Below, piece by piece: positions 7,877-16,392 of a DNA stretch of 64,000 bases (its first letter is position 1; every line of letters starts with the position of its first letter). The translations under genes were made by a program, and so were the position numbers. The notes below the pieces were generated by a model. It saw nothing but the letters and a program-made list of their open reading frames with translations, searched no databases and was not told the DNA's origin. The stretch spans positions 62,001-126,000 of the forward strand of contig NZ_JBGQOG010000010.1 of the NCBI RefSeq assembly GCF_052113705.1, read 5' to 3'. The stretch is from JBGQOG01 sp052113705 (GTDB lineage: Bacteria; Pseudomonadota; Alphaproteobacteria; Rhodobacterales; Rhodobacteraceae).

Positions 7877-8329
7877 TCACAGCCCGCCGAACACCTCGGC
7901 CAGAATCGCGGCCAGCCCCTCGGCATCGGCTTGGGTGAAGGCATCGGGCTGGTTGCTATCGATGTCGAAAACCCCGATCAACCGCCCTGCCCCGGCAAAG
8001 ACCGGCAGCACGATCTCGGAGCGGGTCGAGCTGGCGCAGGCGATATGGCCGGGAAAGGCATCGACATCGGGCACGAGTTGCACCGCGCCCGTGCGCGCCG
8101 CCGCCCCGCAGACGCCGCGCGCGAAGGGAATCACCAGACAGCCGTGGCCACCCTGATAGGGGCCGATCTTCAGCACTTCGGGCGCGGTTACCCGGTAGAA
8201 GCCGGTCCAGTCAAAACGATCATCGGCGTGATGCACTTCGCAGGCGACGGTGGCCATCAGCGCCACCTCATCGGTTTCGCCATGGGTCAGCGCCCGGATC
8301 GTCGTGGCAAGCTCTGCATAGTCCAGCAT
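7877..8329 (-). CDS. msrC: Free methionine-(R)-sulfoxide reductase (GAF domain)
   Basis: A 150-aa single GAF domain. WTGFYR, IGPYQGGHGCLVIPF, RGVCGAAARTG, FPGHIACASSTRSEIVLPV and IGVFDIDS follow the fRMsr pattern. The three cysteines used in the catalytic relay are present: in HGCL, GVCG and IACA. It reduces free Met-R-sulfoxide with thioredoxin. The start at 8329 follows AGGAGACGACA. Without the cysteines it would be called a generic GAF sensor; with them the enzyme call is good. Confidence 0.88.
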   Translation of the reverse strand: MLDYAELATTIRALTHGETDEVALMATVACEVHHADDRFDWTGFYRVTAPEVLKIGPYQGGHGCLVIPFARGVCGAAARTGAVQLVPDVDAFPGHIACASSTRSEIVLPVFAGAGRLIGVFDIDSNQPDAFTQADAEGLAAILAEVFGGL

Positions 8330-8747
8330 TGTCGTCTCCTGTCATCCGCTCAACCTCTAGCCTTCGGCAAAAGTTTTGGCGAGAGGGGGCGAAAATCTGA
8401 GCTGCGTTAACGCTGCGGCAGGTGCTCCGGGCGCAGATTCCGGCCAGAACAGGGGCGAAGGGGCGGCGATTGTCTTCTGTTTGGGGTATTTAGGCGGCCC
8501 GGACCGCGACGGATCAACCAAAGCGTGATTTCAGAAAGTCACTGCAACCTTGGGGACATTGCCTATTCTGCGCCCAAAAGGGCGCGACCAGCGTCCTCTG
8601 GCCGCGCGGTGAGCCCTTCGATTGGTCAGCTGTGCAGAAACAATGACATTTTTCATATCTTTCCTGCACCTGCCCCCAGCCGCACACCGAATGGTAAGGA
8701 ATGCCCCCTAGTTTCAGATCAAAGTTGACCTGTCGGAGGCCCCCCGA
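8330..8747. other. Intergenic region between msrC and the STAS gene
   Basis: This 418-base divergent gap must hold promoters for msrC (leftward) and the STAS/HATPase pair (rightward). The visible items are a small hairpin GCGCCC-AAAA-GGGCGC at 8570-8585 and a locally AT-rich patch at 8640-8665. I see no convincing -35/-10 pair, RNA gene or coding frame. Confidence 0.5.
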
Positions 8748-9095
8748 ATGAACCTGTATGCTGAAGCCCATAATGGAGCCCTCTTCGTGCGCGTCGGGGA
8801 AGAGCGGCTCGACGCCGCCGTTGCCATTCGGTTCAAGGATCAGATGCGCGAAATCGCGGCGCAACCGGCGCATCGGATCGTGCTGGATCTGGGGCAGGTG
8901 ATCTTCCTCGACAGCTCGGGTCTGGGCGCCATCGTCTCGGTGATGAAGGCGCTGGCACCGCGCAAGATCGAACTGGTGGCGCTGACCCCGAATGTGGAAA
9001 AGGTGTTCCGTCTGACCCGCATGGATTCAGTGCTGAAAATCCACCCGACGATGAAAGCCGCAATCATGGGTGAGGGGATGCGCGATGTGGGCTGA
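8748..9095 (+). CDS. STAS-domain anti-sigma factor antagonist
   Basis: A 115-aa SpoIIAA/RsbV-like protein. The phosphorylatable serine lies in FLDSSGLGAIVSV, near residue 62, and HRIVLDLGQVIFLD precedes it. In partner switching the unphosphorylated form binds the kinase and frees a target. The start follows CGGAGGCCCCCCGA. The gene overlaps the next by 11 bases, and that gene is the cognate kinase type. No sigma factor or PP2C phosphatase gene is adjacent. Confidence 0.9.
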   Translation: MNLYAEAHNGALFVRVGEERLDAAVAIRFKDQMREIAAQPAHRIVLDLGQVIFLDSSGLGAIVSVMKALAPRKIELVALTPNVEKVFRLTRMDSVLKIHPTMKAAIMGEGMRDVG

Positions 9096-9570
9096 CCAGG
9101 CACGCGAGGTACCGCCGGAAGTTCGCCGCCGGCCCGCCGCCGGGCCGCAGATTTTCCACCACAGCTTTCCGGCAGATCCGCTTTCGGTGCGCACCGCGCT
9201 GCGCGCGGCAGTGGCCCGCTTCATGCGACAGCTGTCACCGGACGAATCCGGCACGCTGGAACTGGTGCTGGCAGAGGTGCTGAACAACATTGTCGAGCAT
9301 GGCTATGCCGAAGATGCGCCGGGCACGATCACCCTGTCGATCGTGCGGGACCGCCGCAGTCTCTCCTGCTCGGTCAGCGATGATGGTGTGGCGCTGCCCG
9401 ATGATTGCCTGAAGGCCCGCGCCGAGACCGAATCGGAGCGCCCGGAGCCGGAAGCGCTGCCCGAAGGCGGCTTTGGCTGGTTCCTGATCCGCGATCTGAC
9501 GCAGGATCTGGGCTATCGCCGGGAGAATGGCCGCAATCTGCTGGCGTTTCGTCTGCCGCTGATCGCCTGA
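9085..9570 (+). CDS. HATPase anti-sigma factor / serine kinase (RsbW-like)
   Basis: A 161-aa GHKL ATPase. The N-box is LAEVLNNIVEHGYAED, followed by SVSDDGVALPD (G1-like) and GGFGWFLIRDLTQDLGYRR (G2). It is expected to phosphorylate the STAS protein and sequester a partner. The ATG at 9085 lies inside the end of the STAS gene; a GTG at 9070 is possible but less likely. The partner is not visible; it could be a sigma factor, a diguanylate cyclase or another regulator elsewhere. Confidence 0.88.
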   Translation: MWADQAREVPPEVRRRPAAGPQIFHHSFPADPLSVRTALRAAVARFMRQLSPDESGTLELVLAEVLNNIVEHGYAEDAPGTITLSIVRDRRSLSCSVSDDGVALPDDCLKARAETESERPEPEALPEGGFGWFLIRDLTQDLGYRRENGRNLLAFRLPLIA

Positions 9571-9646
9571 CCCCCATGCGGTCCACAGCCCCGGACCATA
9601 GCCCCGTGCGGCGGCGCTGCGCGAGACGGTGGTCAGTAGACGGTGG

Positions 9647-9973
9647 TCAATTGAGCTGAAACTGCAGCGGATAGCGGCCGTCTTCGAAATCTCCGAAAAG
9701 ATCCCCCAGATCCGGGTGATCCACCGGTTCGCCCGACTGATCCGCGATCAGATTCTGCTCTGAGACATAGGCCACATAGTAGCTGTTATCATTCTCGGCC
9801 AGCAGATGATAAAAGGGCTGATCCTTTGAGGGGCGACTGTCCTCGGGGATGGCTTCATACCAGGCATCGGTATTCGAAAACATCGCATCGACATCAAAAA
9901 CCACCCCGCGAAACGGGTGCTTGCGGTGGCGGACCACCTGGCCAATGTGATATTTCGCTTGCGTTGTTTGCAT
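9647..9973 (-). CDS. hspQ: Heat shock protein HspQ (YccV-like)
   Basis: A 108-aa small basic/acidic protein of the hemimethylated-DNA-binding (YccV) family. KYHIGQVVRHRKHPFRGVVFDVD is the family opening, and WYEAIPEDSRPSKDQPFYHLL with YVAYVSEQNL completes the domain. HspQ stimulates Lon specificity in enterobacteria. It faces the HATPase gene and is divergent from the SLT lipoprotein. I do not see a clear heat-shock promoter in the 194-base upstream gap. Confidence 0.9.
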   Translation of the reverse strand: MQTTQAKYHIGQVVRHRKHPFRGVVFDVDAMFSNTDAWYEAIPEDSRPSKDQPFYHLLAENDNSYYVAYVSEQNLIADQSGEPVDHPDLGDLFGDFEDGRYPLQFQLN

Positions 9974-10167
9974 GAATCAGATGCCCCCAACTTCGAGGTA
10001 ATAATCCTCTCCGCCGGGGCTGTCCATTGCCGGGGGCCGAAAACGCCGGAAACAGTCTGTGAGCGCAGGACCAACAGTCCGCCGATCGCCCGGCCATCGT
10101 CGGCTTTGTGATTTCCCTGACCTTCAATTTTGCGTAATATGGCACAAAAGAAGGCCAAGAGGCAGAC

Positions 10168-10749
10168 ATGAGCAGATATCTGAAACTTGCGGCGCTGCTG
10201 TTGCTGGCGTCCTGCGGGGGTGGAGACTTTTCCGCGCCCCGTAATCTCGATGACGCCTGCGACATTGTGCGCGAGCGTCCCAAATATTATGCCGCGATGA
10301 AACGCAGCGAGCGCCGCTGGGGGATTCCGATCGCCGTGCAGATGGCAACGATCCATCAGGAATCGAAATTCATCGGCAATGCGCGCACGCCGTTCCGCTA
10401 TGCGCTGGGGGTGATCCCGATGGGCCGCCAAAGCTCGGCCTATGGCTATAGCCAGGCGCTCGACAACACCTGGGACGAATACCGCGCCGAGACCCGCAAC
10501 CGGGGCGCCAAACGCGACCGGATCGAGGATGCGACCGACTTCATGGGCTGGTACATGGACGGCACGACGCGAAAGCTGGGCCTGTCCAAATCAGACGCCC
10601 GCAACCAGTATCTGGCCTATCACGAAGGCCGGACCGGCTATGCGCGCCAAAGCTACAACAGCAAAAGCTGGCTGATGTCCGTGGCCGCGAATGTTGATGC
10701 CCGCGCAGCCCTGTACAACGCGCAGCTGACCGCCTGCCGCAAGAACTGA
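10168..10749 (+). CDS. SLT-domain lipoprotein (putative lytic transglycosylase)
   Basis: A 193-aa protein with a lipoprotein signal (KLAALLLLASCGGG; Cys at about 16). The body has RRWGIPIAVQMATIHQESKF, with a Glu in the position of the lytic transglycosylase catalytic acid, then SSAYGYSQALDNTWDEY, typical of a diverged SLT fold. It is likely anchored in the outer or inner membrane and acts on peptidoglycan. Activity is inferred. A strong terminator follows the stop. Confidence 0.8.
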   Translation: MSRYLKLAALLLLASCGGGDFSAPRNLDDACDIVRERPKYYAAMKRSERRWGIPIAVQMATIHQESKFIGNARTPFRYALGVIPMGRQSSAYGYSQALDNTWDEYRAETRNRGAKRDRIEDATDFMGWYMDGTTRKLGLSKSDARNQYLAYHEGRTGYARQSYNSKSWLMSVAANVDARAALYNAQLTACRKN

Positions 10750-10764
10750 GCATCCTCTGACGAC

Positions 10765-10791
10765 AAAAGGGGCGCCGCGGGCGCCCCTTTT
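10765..10791 (+). terminator. Rho-independent terminator after the SLT lipoprotein gene
   Basis: Stem AAAAGGGGCGC / GCGCCCCTTTT around a short loop, 16 bases after the stop. It is nearly symmetric, so it may also serve lolA transcripts from the other strand. Confidence 0.85.
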
Positions 10792-10808
10792 CCTGCAGGT
10801 CAGGTTAT

Positions 10809-11426
10809 TCAGAATCCGCGCTTGGCCGCTTCATCGGTGATCGAGAACAGCGAGGGCGGGAAGGTTTCTCCGGCCTGCAGATTGGTCAGCGAGACGCGGG
10901 TTTGTGCCCCGGTATCATCGGTGACCACCCATTGCCGCAGCATCGTCGGCGCCGCCGAGAAGATCAGCTGAATCGAGCCCACCTCCGGGTGATCAGGGTC
11001 CTGGGCGGTGACGGCGGTCAGGGTGCCGTCGGTCACATGCCCCATCACCATCTTGTTGCGCCCCAGATCGATCTTCGGCGCCAGAATCAGGTTCAGCGGC
11101 GTGCGTGCCAGCGGATATTGCTCGGGGGGCTGATTGGATTTCGCGTCAAAAATCGCCACCTGCCCGCCCGAGGCCAGCACCAGCGTTTTATCCGCGGCAT
11201 ATTCAAAGCGCATCCGCCCCGGACGCCGGATGAAAAGCTTGCCCGCCGTCTGCGAGCCATCCGAGTTCACTTGCGTGAAATCCGCCGAGACGGTGCCCAA
11301 CCCGTTCAGATAGCGCGAGATTTCGGTGAGCGGAATTTTATCGGCCGCCGCTGCGGGCAAAGCCAGCAGCAGGGCAAGGAGCGGGGCCAGCAGGGCGGCG
11401 GGGGAAAAGAAGCGCATCATCATCAT
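10809..11426 (-). CDS. lolA: Outer-membrane lipoprotein carrier LolA
   Basis: A 205-aa periplasmic chaperone that ferries lipoproteins from LolCDE to the outer membrane. It has a signal peptide (LLALLLALPAAAA, cleavage near 27), then ISRYLNGLGTVSADFTQVNSDGSQTAGKLFIRRPGRMRFEY, the LolA core, and LRQWVVTDDTGAQTRVSLTNLQ. Four ATGs stand in a row; the TAGGA ribosome site favours the third or fourth (11420 or 11417), which does not change the mature protein. It follows ftsK on the same strand. Confidence 0.92.
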   Translation of the reverse strand: MMMMRFFSPAALLAPLLALLLALPAAAADKIPLTEISRYLNGLGTVSADFTQVNSDGSQTAGKLFIRRPGRMRFEYAADKTLVLASGGQVAIFDAKSNQPPEQYPLARTPLNLILAPKIDLGRNKMVMGHVTDGTLTAVTAQDPDHPEVGSIQLIFSAAPTMLRQWVVTDDTGAQTRVSLTNLQAGETFPPSLFSITDEAAKRGF

Positions 11427-11563
11427 CCTAATCTGACATCGGGCGTGGAAATATCCAGCCCCCGGCGTTCACGAAGCGGCGGTCACGGATCACGCTTGTG
11501 CCATCGGGCGGCGCGCCATCCGCAGGGTCCGGGCAGGTCCTCCGCCGGCCTGCCTCAGCGAAA

Positions 11564-11592
11564 GGCCCGAATGCCGCTGGGGCATCCGGGCC
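11564..11592 (-). terminator. Candidate terminator after ftsK
   Basis: A 12-bp stem (GGCCCGGATGCC against GGCATTCGGGCC, one G-U pair) on the minus strand followed by TTTCGCT, about 65 bases after the ftsK stop. The weak U-run suggests partial read-through to lolA. Confidence 0.5.
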
Positions 11593-11656
11593 ATCCGGTC
11601 AGGGTAACCCCGCGGCGGTGATTTGGTTCCCCCCCCGGTGGGGGAGGGGGGTCCGT

Positions 11657-14600
11657 TCAATGCTCGGGCACCAGAATTTCGCGTTTGCCGACATGGTTCG
11701 CCGCGGTGACCACGCCCTGCTCCTCCATCTGCTCCACGAGACGCGCGGCCTTGTTATAGCCGATGCCCAATTTGCGCTGGATATAGGAGGTCGAGCATTT
11801 GCGGTCCTTGCAGACAATGGCGACCGCCGTGTCATAAAGCGCGTTTTCCACGTCATCCGTGCCGCCGCCCAGACCCAGCACCGCGTCGATATCCGCTTCA
11901 CGCCCCTCATCCGGCCCTTCGACCACGCCCGACATATATTCCGGCGGCCCGAAGCTTTTCAGATGGTTGACGATCTCTTCGACCTCTTCATCGCTGACGA
12001 AGGGACCGTGAATCCGGGTGATCCGGCTGCCGCCCGCCATATAGAGCATGTCGCCCATGCCCAGCAGTTGCTCGGCACCCTGTTCGCCCAGAATCGTGCG
12101 GCTGTCGATCTTCGAGGTCACCTGGAACGAGATCCGGGTGGGGAAGTTCGCCTTGATCGTGCCGGTGATCACATCGACCGAGGGACGCTGGGTCGCCATG
12201 ATCAGGTGGATGCCCGACGCCCGCGCCATCTGCGCCAGACGCTGGATGCAGGCCTCGATCTCTTTGCCCGCCACCATCATCAGATCGGCCATCTCATCGA
12301 CGATCACCACGATATAGGGGATGGTCGAGGGGGTGAATTCATCAGTCTCGAACACCGGCTCGCCGGTATCCTCGTCAAAGCCGGTCTGCACGGTCCGCTT
12401 GAAGGTCTCGCCCCGCGCCAGAGCTTCGCGCACGCGGCCGTTGTAGCCTTCGATGTTGCGCACGCCCATTTTCGACATTTTGCGGTAGCGCTCTTCCATC
12501 TCGCCCACCACCCATTTCAGGGCGACAACCGCCTTTTTAGGGTCGGTCACCACGGGCGAGAGGAGATGCGGGATGCCGTCATAGACGCTGAGTTCCAGCA
12601 TCTTGGGGTCGATCATGATCAGGCGGCATTCCTCGGGCGAGAGCTTGTAGAGCAAGCTGAGGATCATCGTGTTGATGGCCACCGATTTCCCCGAACCCGT
12701 GGTCCCGGCGATCAGCAGGTGGGGCATCTTGGCAAGGTTGGCAATGATCGGCTCGCCACCGATATCCTTGCCCAAAGCCAGCGGCAGCCGCATCGCGCTG
12801 TCGCCGAAATCGCGCGCCGAGAGGATCTCGCGCAGCACGACCTTTTCGCGGTTGGCATTCGGCAATTCGATCCCGATCACCGTGCGGCCCGGCACCGTCG
12901 ACACCCGTGCCGAGAGCGCCGACATCGAGCGCGCGATGTCATCGGCGAGACCAATCACCCGGCTGGCCTTTAGGCCCGGCGCCGGTTCCAGCTCGTACAT
13001 GGTGACCACCGGACCGGGGCGCACGCTGACGATCTCGCCCTTGACGCCGTAATCGTCGAGGACGTTTTCCAGCATGCGGGCGTTTTCCTCGAGCGCCTCA
13101 TCCGAGAGGCTGTGGCGCTGCACCGAGGCGGGGTTGGTCAACAGGTTCAGCGGCGGCACTTCGTAGCTGGAGACCTGCGGCTCCAGCGCCAGACGCGGCT
13201 GCGCCTCGGCCTGGGCCTGACGCGAGGGGGCAATCGGCTTTTTCACCGGGTTTTGCACCACGCGGCGCGCCTCCGGCTGCGGGATCACCACGCGCGACAG
13301 CGGCGCACGCGACGCCGTCAAGGGGGTGGTCAGCGGGGCGTCATCCTCATCATCCACCGCAAAGACATTGTCATTGTCCTCTGCGTCCCAGTCACCGGCA
13401 TAGGCGTCCGTGGCAGGCTCGTCGCGGGCCGCGCCACGCAGCAAGGCGCGGGCGGGGGTGGCGGATTCCTCAAACGCATTCACGCTGTCTTGTTCGGCGT
13501 AATCCAGCGCGTCGTCAAACTCGATCTCAAAGGGCTCAAACCCCGGCGCACGCAGCCCGTCACTGCCCGCGAAAGCCGGATCAAAGGCGGCATCTTCCAC
13601 CACGCCCGGCATTTCCGGCATCGGGTCCATCCGCGGGCGCGGCGCGGCCGAGCGGGTCAAGGCGGGCTGCACCTTCCCGGCGGCTTGCGGTGCGGCAGCG
13701 GCGCCCGGCATGAAGCGCGGACGCGCCTGCAGCGGCGGCTCGGCCCGCAGGCTCGGCTCGACACGGGCGCGCTCGGACACCAGCGGCGCTTTCGGACCGC
13801 GCGCCATCCGGCTGGCCACGGCGGCCATCACCGCCGAGACAGCGCCTGCCGCCACCGGGGCCGCGGCGGGCGCGGGGGCGGGGGCGTGCAGCGCGGGCTC
13901 GGCGCGCAGCGGGACACTCGGGGCATAGGAAAGCTCTTCGGCCTCATCGGGGGCATAGCGGCGCTCTGCGTACAGCTGCGGCGCATGATGGGTGTCGGCG
14001 TAGCCTTGCAATCCGGCATCGTCCTGCGCGTCGGCGTAGCCATACAGATCAACCGGTTGCGGTGCCGTCGCGCGGCTTTTCACCGCATCGGCAATCCGGG
14101 CGCGGATGCGGTCCGGCGATGGCGCATCCATCGGATGATCGGCCCAGGGGTCGTGCTGTTCAATCAGTTCCGGCTCGGGGTTATAGGCCGGATTGGCGAA
14201 ATACTCCGGGTCGACGGCGCGGCGGATGCGGTTGCTTTGCGCGGCACGCGGGGGTGCTGCGGGCGCGGGCGCATAGTCCTGCTGCCAATCCTGGCTGTCT
14301 TCGGCATACCAATCCTGCGCCATACCGGCGGGGGCCTGACGGCCCGCCGCCTGCGCCCGGCGCTGCGCGATGCGCTCCTGCGCCTTGGCCTGTGCCATCT
14401 GCGCCGCCGCCTGCGCCGCCTGCACCGAAGCGGCCGCGCCTTTGCCCAGCAGATTCATTGCCGCCACATAGAGCAGCACCGAACCACGGCCAAGGAAGCG
14501 GCGGATGGTGCGCAGCTCTGCCGCGTCAAAACCCAGCACAAAGAGGCCCATCCCCAGCATCGCCACAGCGATCACCAGCGCCAGAAACTTCAGCCCGAAC

Positions 14601-15085
14601 GAGGCGCCCACCGGCAACATGCCCAAGAGCGCGCCCATCACAGTATCGCCGAACAGACCACCCATGCCAAAGCTGTGGCCCCAATCGGCCCCCGGCGTCA
14701 GCGAAGAGGCGTAAACCGAGACCAGCGCCACGCCGATCGGCACGAAAACCGCGCGTGACATCGCCCGCTCTTCGCCCCGGTGGGTGACAAAACGCGCGCC
14801 CCAGACCATCAGCGCCAAAGCGACACCCCAGGAGCCATAGCCCGCGATGATATAAAGCGGCGAGGCAATGGCCGCGCCAAACCGGCCCAGAATATTCTGC
14901 GCCGGGGCATCGGTCGCCGCCATCCAGCTCGGATCTTCGGGGGAATAGGACATCAGCATCAGGGCCACGAGAAAGCCCACCAGCACCAGACCGGCACCGA
15001 CCAGTTCCTTGCCGCGTCGTTCCAGCACCGCCTGGGTGTTCTGGTCCAAAAGCGGGTCGCGCTGTCTCACCTGATAGGATGCCAT
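11657..15085 (-). CDS. ftsK: DNA translocase FtsK
   Basis: A protein of about 1142 aa that couples division to chromosome segregation. It has four N-terminal membrane helices (about 25-185), then a long Pro/Ala/acidic linker (about 215-590), then the RecA-like motor with Walker A IAGTTGSGKSVAIN near 795 and PYIVVIVDEMADLMM, and a C-terminal gamma DNA-reading domain (CSTSYIQRKLGIGYNKAARLVEQM). I chose ATG 15085, preceded by AGGAAG, over codons that run back into the aminotransferase gene. It is ten bases from that gene's stop. Confidence 0.95.
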   Translation of the reverse strand: MASYQVRQRDPLLDQNTQAVLERRGKELVGAGLVLVGFLVALMLMSYSPEDPSWMAATDAPAQNILGRFGAAIASPLYIIAGYGSWGVALALMVWGARFVTHRGEERAMSRAVFVPIGVALVSVYASSLTPGADWGHSFGMGGLFGDTVMGALLGMLPVGASFGLKFLALVIAVAMLGMGLFVLGFDAAELRTIRRFLGRGSVLLYVAAMNLLGKGAAASVQAAQAAAQMAQAKAQERIAQRRAQAAGRQAPAGMAQDWYAEDSQDWQQDYAPAPAAPPRAAQSNRIRRAVDPEYFANPAYNPEPELIEQHDPWADHPMDAPSPDRIRARIADAVKSRATAPQPVDLYGYADAQDDAGLQGYADTHHAPQLYAERRYAPDEAEELSYAPSVPLRAEPALHAPAPAPAAAPVAAGAVSAVMAAVASRMARGPKAPLVSERARVEPSLRAEPPLQARPRFMPGAAAAPQAAGKVQPALTRSAAPRPRMDPMPEMPGVVEDAAFDPAFAGSDGLRAPGFEPFEIEFDDALDYAEQDSVNAFEESATPARALLRGAARDEPATDAYAGDWDAEDNDNVFAVDDEDDAPLTTPLTASRAPLSRVVIPQPEARRVVQNPVKKPIAPSRQAQAEAQPRLALEPQVSSYEVPPLNLLTNPASVQRHSLSDEALEENARMLENVLDDYGVKGEIVSVRPGPVVTMYELEPAPGLKASRVIGLADDIARSMSALSARVSTVPGRTVIGIELPNANREKVVLREILSARDFGDSAMRLPLALGKDIGGEPIIANLAKMPHLLIAGTTGSGKSVAINTMILSLLYKLSPEECRLIMIDPKMLELSVYDGIPHLLSPVVTDPKKAVVALKWVVGEMEERYRKMSKMGVRNIEGYNGRVREALARGETFKRTVQTGFDEDTGEPVFETDEFTPSTIPYIVVIVDEMADLMMVAGKEIEACIQRLAQMARASGIHLIMATQRPSVDVITGTIKANFPTRISFQVTSKIDSRTILGEQGAEQLLGMGDMLYMAGGSRITRIHGPFVSDEEVEEIVNHLKSFGPPEYMSGVVEGPDEGREADIDAVLGLGGGTDDVENALYDTAVAIVCKDRKCSTSYIQRKLGIGYNKAARLVEQMEEQGVVTAANHVGKREILVPEH

Positions 15086-15095
15086 CTTCCTGTCC

Positions 15096-16274
15096 TCACG
15101 CATAGAGGCAGTCACGTAGCTGGATCAGCCCGCGCTGCATTTCTTCTTTTGGGGCGACGAGTGCCACCCGGATATAGGCCCGGCCCGGGTTGCCGAATTC
15201 GGAATCCCGCGCGAGATAGGCCCCGGGCAGCACCCGCACCCCCGTCTCGCGCCAGAGTTTCAGCGCCGCTTCCTCGCCATCGGCCACCGGCAGCCAGAGG
15301 AAAAAGCCCCCCTCCGGCGTCTGATAGGCATTGGCCCCGGCAAAGATCTGCTCAGCGATCTTGTATTTCTCATTATAAAGCGCGCGGTTCTCGACCACAT
15401 GCGCCTCATCGGCCCAGGCCCGTTCGCTGACCCGCTGTACCGGCAAGGGCAGCGGCGCCCCGGCAAAGGCGCGCAGCTGACGGATGCGGGCGATGCTTTC
15501 CGCCCCGCCCGCGCAAAAGCCCGAGCGCAGCCCCGGCAGGTTTGAGCGTTTGGAGAGCGAATGGAAGATCACCACGCGTTCGGGATCGGCGCCCATCGCC
15601 TCGGAGACCTCCAGCGCCCCCGGCGGCGGCGCGGTGCGCCAGAGTTCGGAGTAGCATTCATCGGCGAAAATCCGGAAATCATGCTTTTCCGCCAAGGCGA
15701 TCAGCCCGGCGAGATAGTCGCGCGAGGCGACGGCCCCCTGCGGATTGGCGGGCGAACAGAGATAGGCAATCGCCACCCGGTCGAGCACTTCGGCGGGCAG
15801 GCTGGCGTAGTCGGGCAAAAAGCCGGTGGCCTCGGTCGCGGGCACATAGACCGGCTCGGCCCCGACCGAAAGCGCCGCCACGGCATAGACCTGATAGAAC
15901 GGGTTCGGCATCAGCACGACGGGCTTTTTGCCGTTCTTTTCCTCAGGGCAGAGCGCCATCGCGGCATTATACAGCCCCTCCCGCGTGCCGTTCAGCACCA
16001 TCAGCCGGTCGGGGCCAACGCTGACGCCATAGCGCCCGGCCAGCCAAGCCGAGATGGCGGACAAGAGCTCGGGCGTGCCGTCGTTCGGGGGATATTTCGC
16101 AAGTTCATGCACATGGGCGGCCAGCACCGGCGCCACGAAATCGGGCATCGGGTGACAGGGCTCGCCAATGGTCATGGCGATGGGCGTGCCGCCCGCAGGA
16201 TGCACGTCGAGAAGTTTCCGCAAACGCGGAAACGCATAATCGGGCAGGTTCGAAAACCGCTCGGGAAACGCCAT
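15096..16274 (-). CDS. Class I/II aminotransferase (DapC-like)
   Basis: A 392-aa fold-type I PLP enzyme. The substrate loop is TIGEPCHPMPDFV, then KYPPNDGTPELLSAISAWL, LMPNPFYQVYAVAALSVGAEPVYVP, CSPANPQGAV, the Asp/Tyr pair in FADECYSELW, and the PLP lysine in FHSLSKRSNLPGLRSG. This combination resembles N-succinyl-DAP aminotransferase-like proteins, and dapD also lies in the window, but the specificity is not proven. ATG 16274 has GAGG six bases upstream; an ATG at 16298 is the alternative. It is followed closely by ftsK. Confidence 0.85.
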   Translation of the reverse strand: MAFPERFSNLPDYAFPRLRKLLDVHPAGGTPIAMTIGEPCHPMPDFVAPVLAAHVHELAKYPPNDGTPELLSAISAWLAGRYGVSVGPDRLMVLNGTREGLYNAAMALCPEEKNGKKPVVLMPNPFYQVYAVAALSVGAEPVYVPATEATGFLPDYASLPAEVLDRVAIAYLCSPANPQGAVASRDYLAGLIALAEKHDFRIFADECYSELWRTAPPPGALEVSEAMGADPERVVIFHSLSKRSNLPGLRSGFCAGGAESIARIRQLRAFAGAPLPLPVQRVSERAWADEAHVVENRALYNEKYKIAEQIFAGANAYQTPEGGFFLWLPVADGEEAALKLWRETGVRVLPGAYLARDSEFGNPGRAYIRVALVAPKEEMQRGLIQLRDCLYA

Positions 16275-16343
16275 TGCTGCCTCACTCGTCGGGGTCATTG
16301 CGCCCCGTTACGGCCAAACTAACCCGAACGCGGCGGGCGCGGC

Positions 16344-16371
16344 AAGAAAAAGCGCCGGGGGACCGGCGCTT
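16344..16371 (-). terminator. Terminator after the amidase gene
   Basis: A perfect 9-bp stem AAGCGCCGG-tccc-CCGGCGCTT on the minus strand, followed by TTTTCTT. It lies 22-49 bases after the amidase stop and separates it from the aminotransferase. Confidence 0.85.
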
Positions 16372-16392
16372 GCTTGCTCAAATTGTGGCTTT

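Noticed and set aside
8514..8873. Minus-strand open frame across the STAS gene start
   Set aside because: It runs antisense to a well-supported STAS gene and has no domain. The gap part shows no coding bias.
13112..14758. Long open frame antisense to ftsK
   Set aside because: It is a composition artefact: GC-rich coding sequence leaves open frames opposite it. It is basic, His/Arg/Gly-rich and lacks domains.
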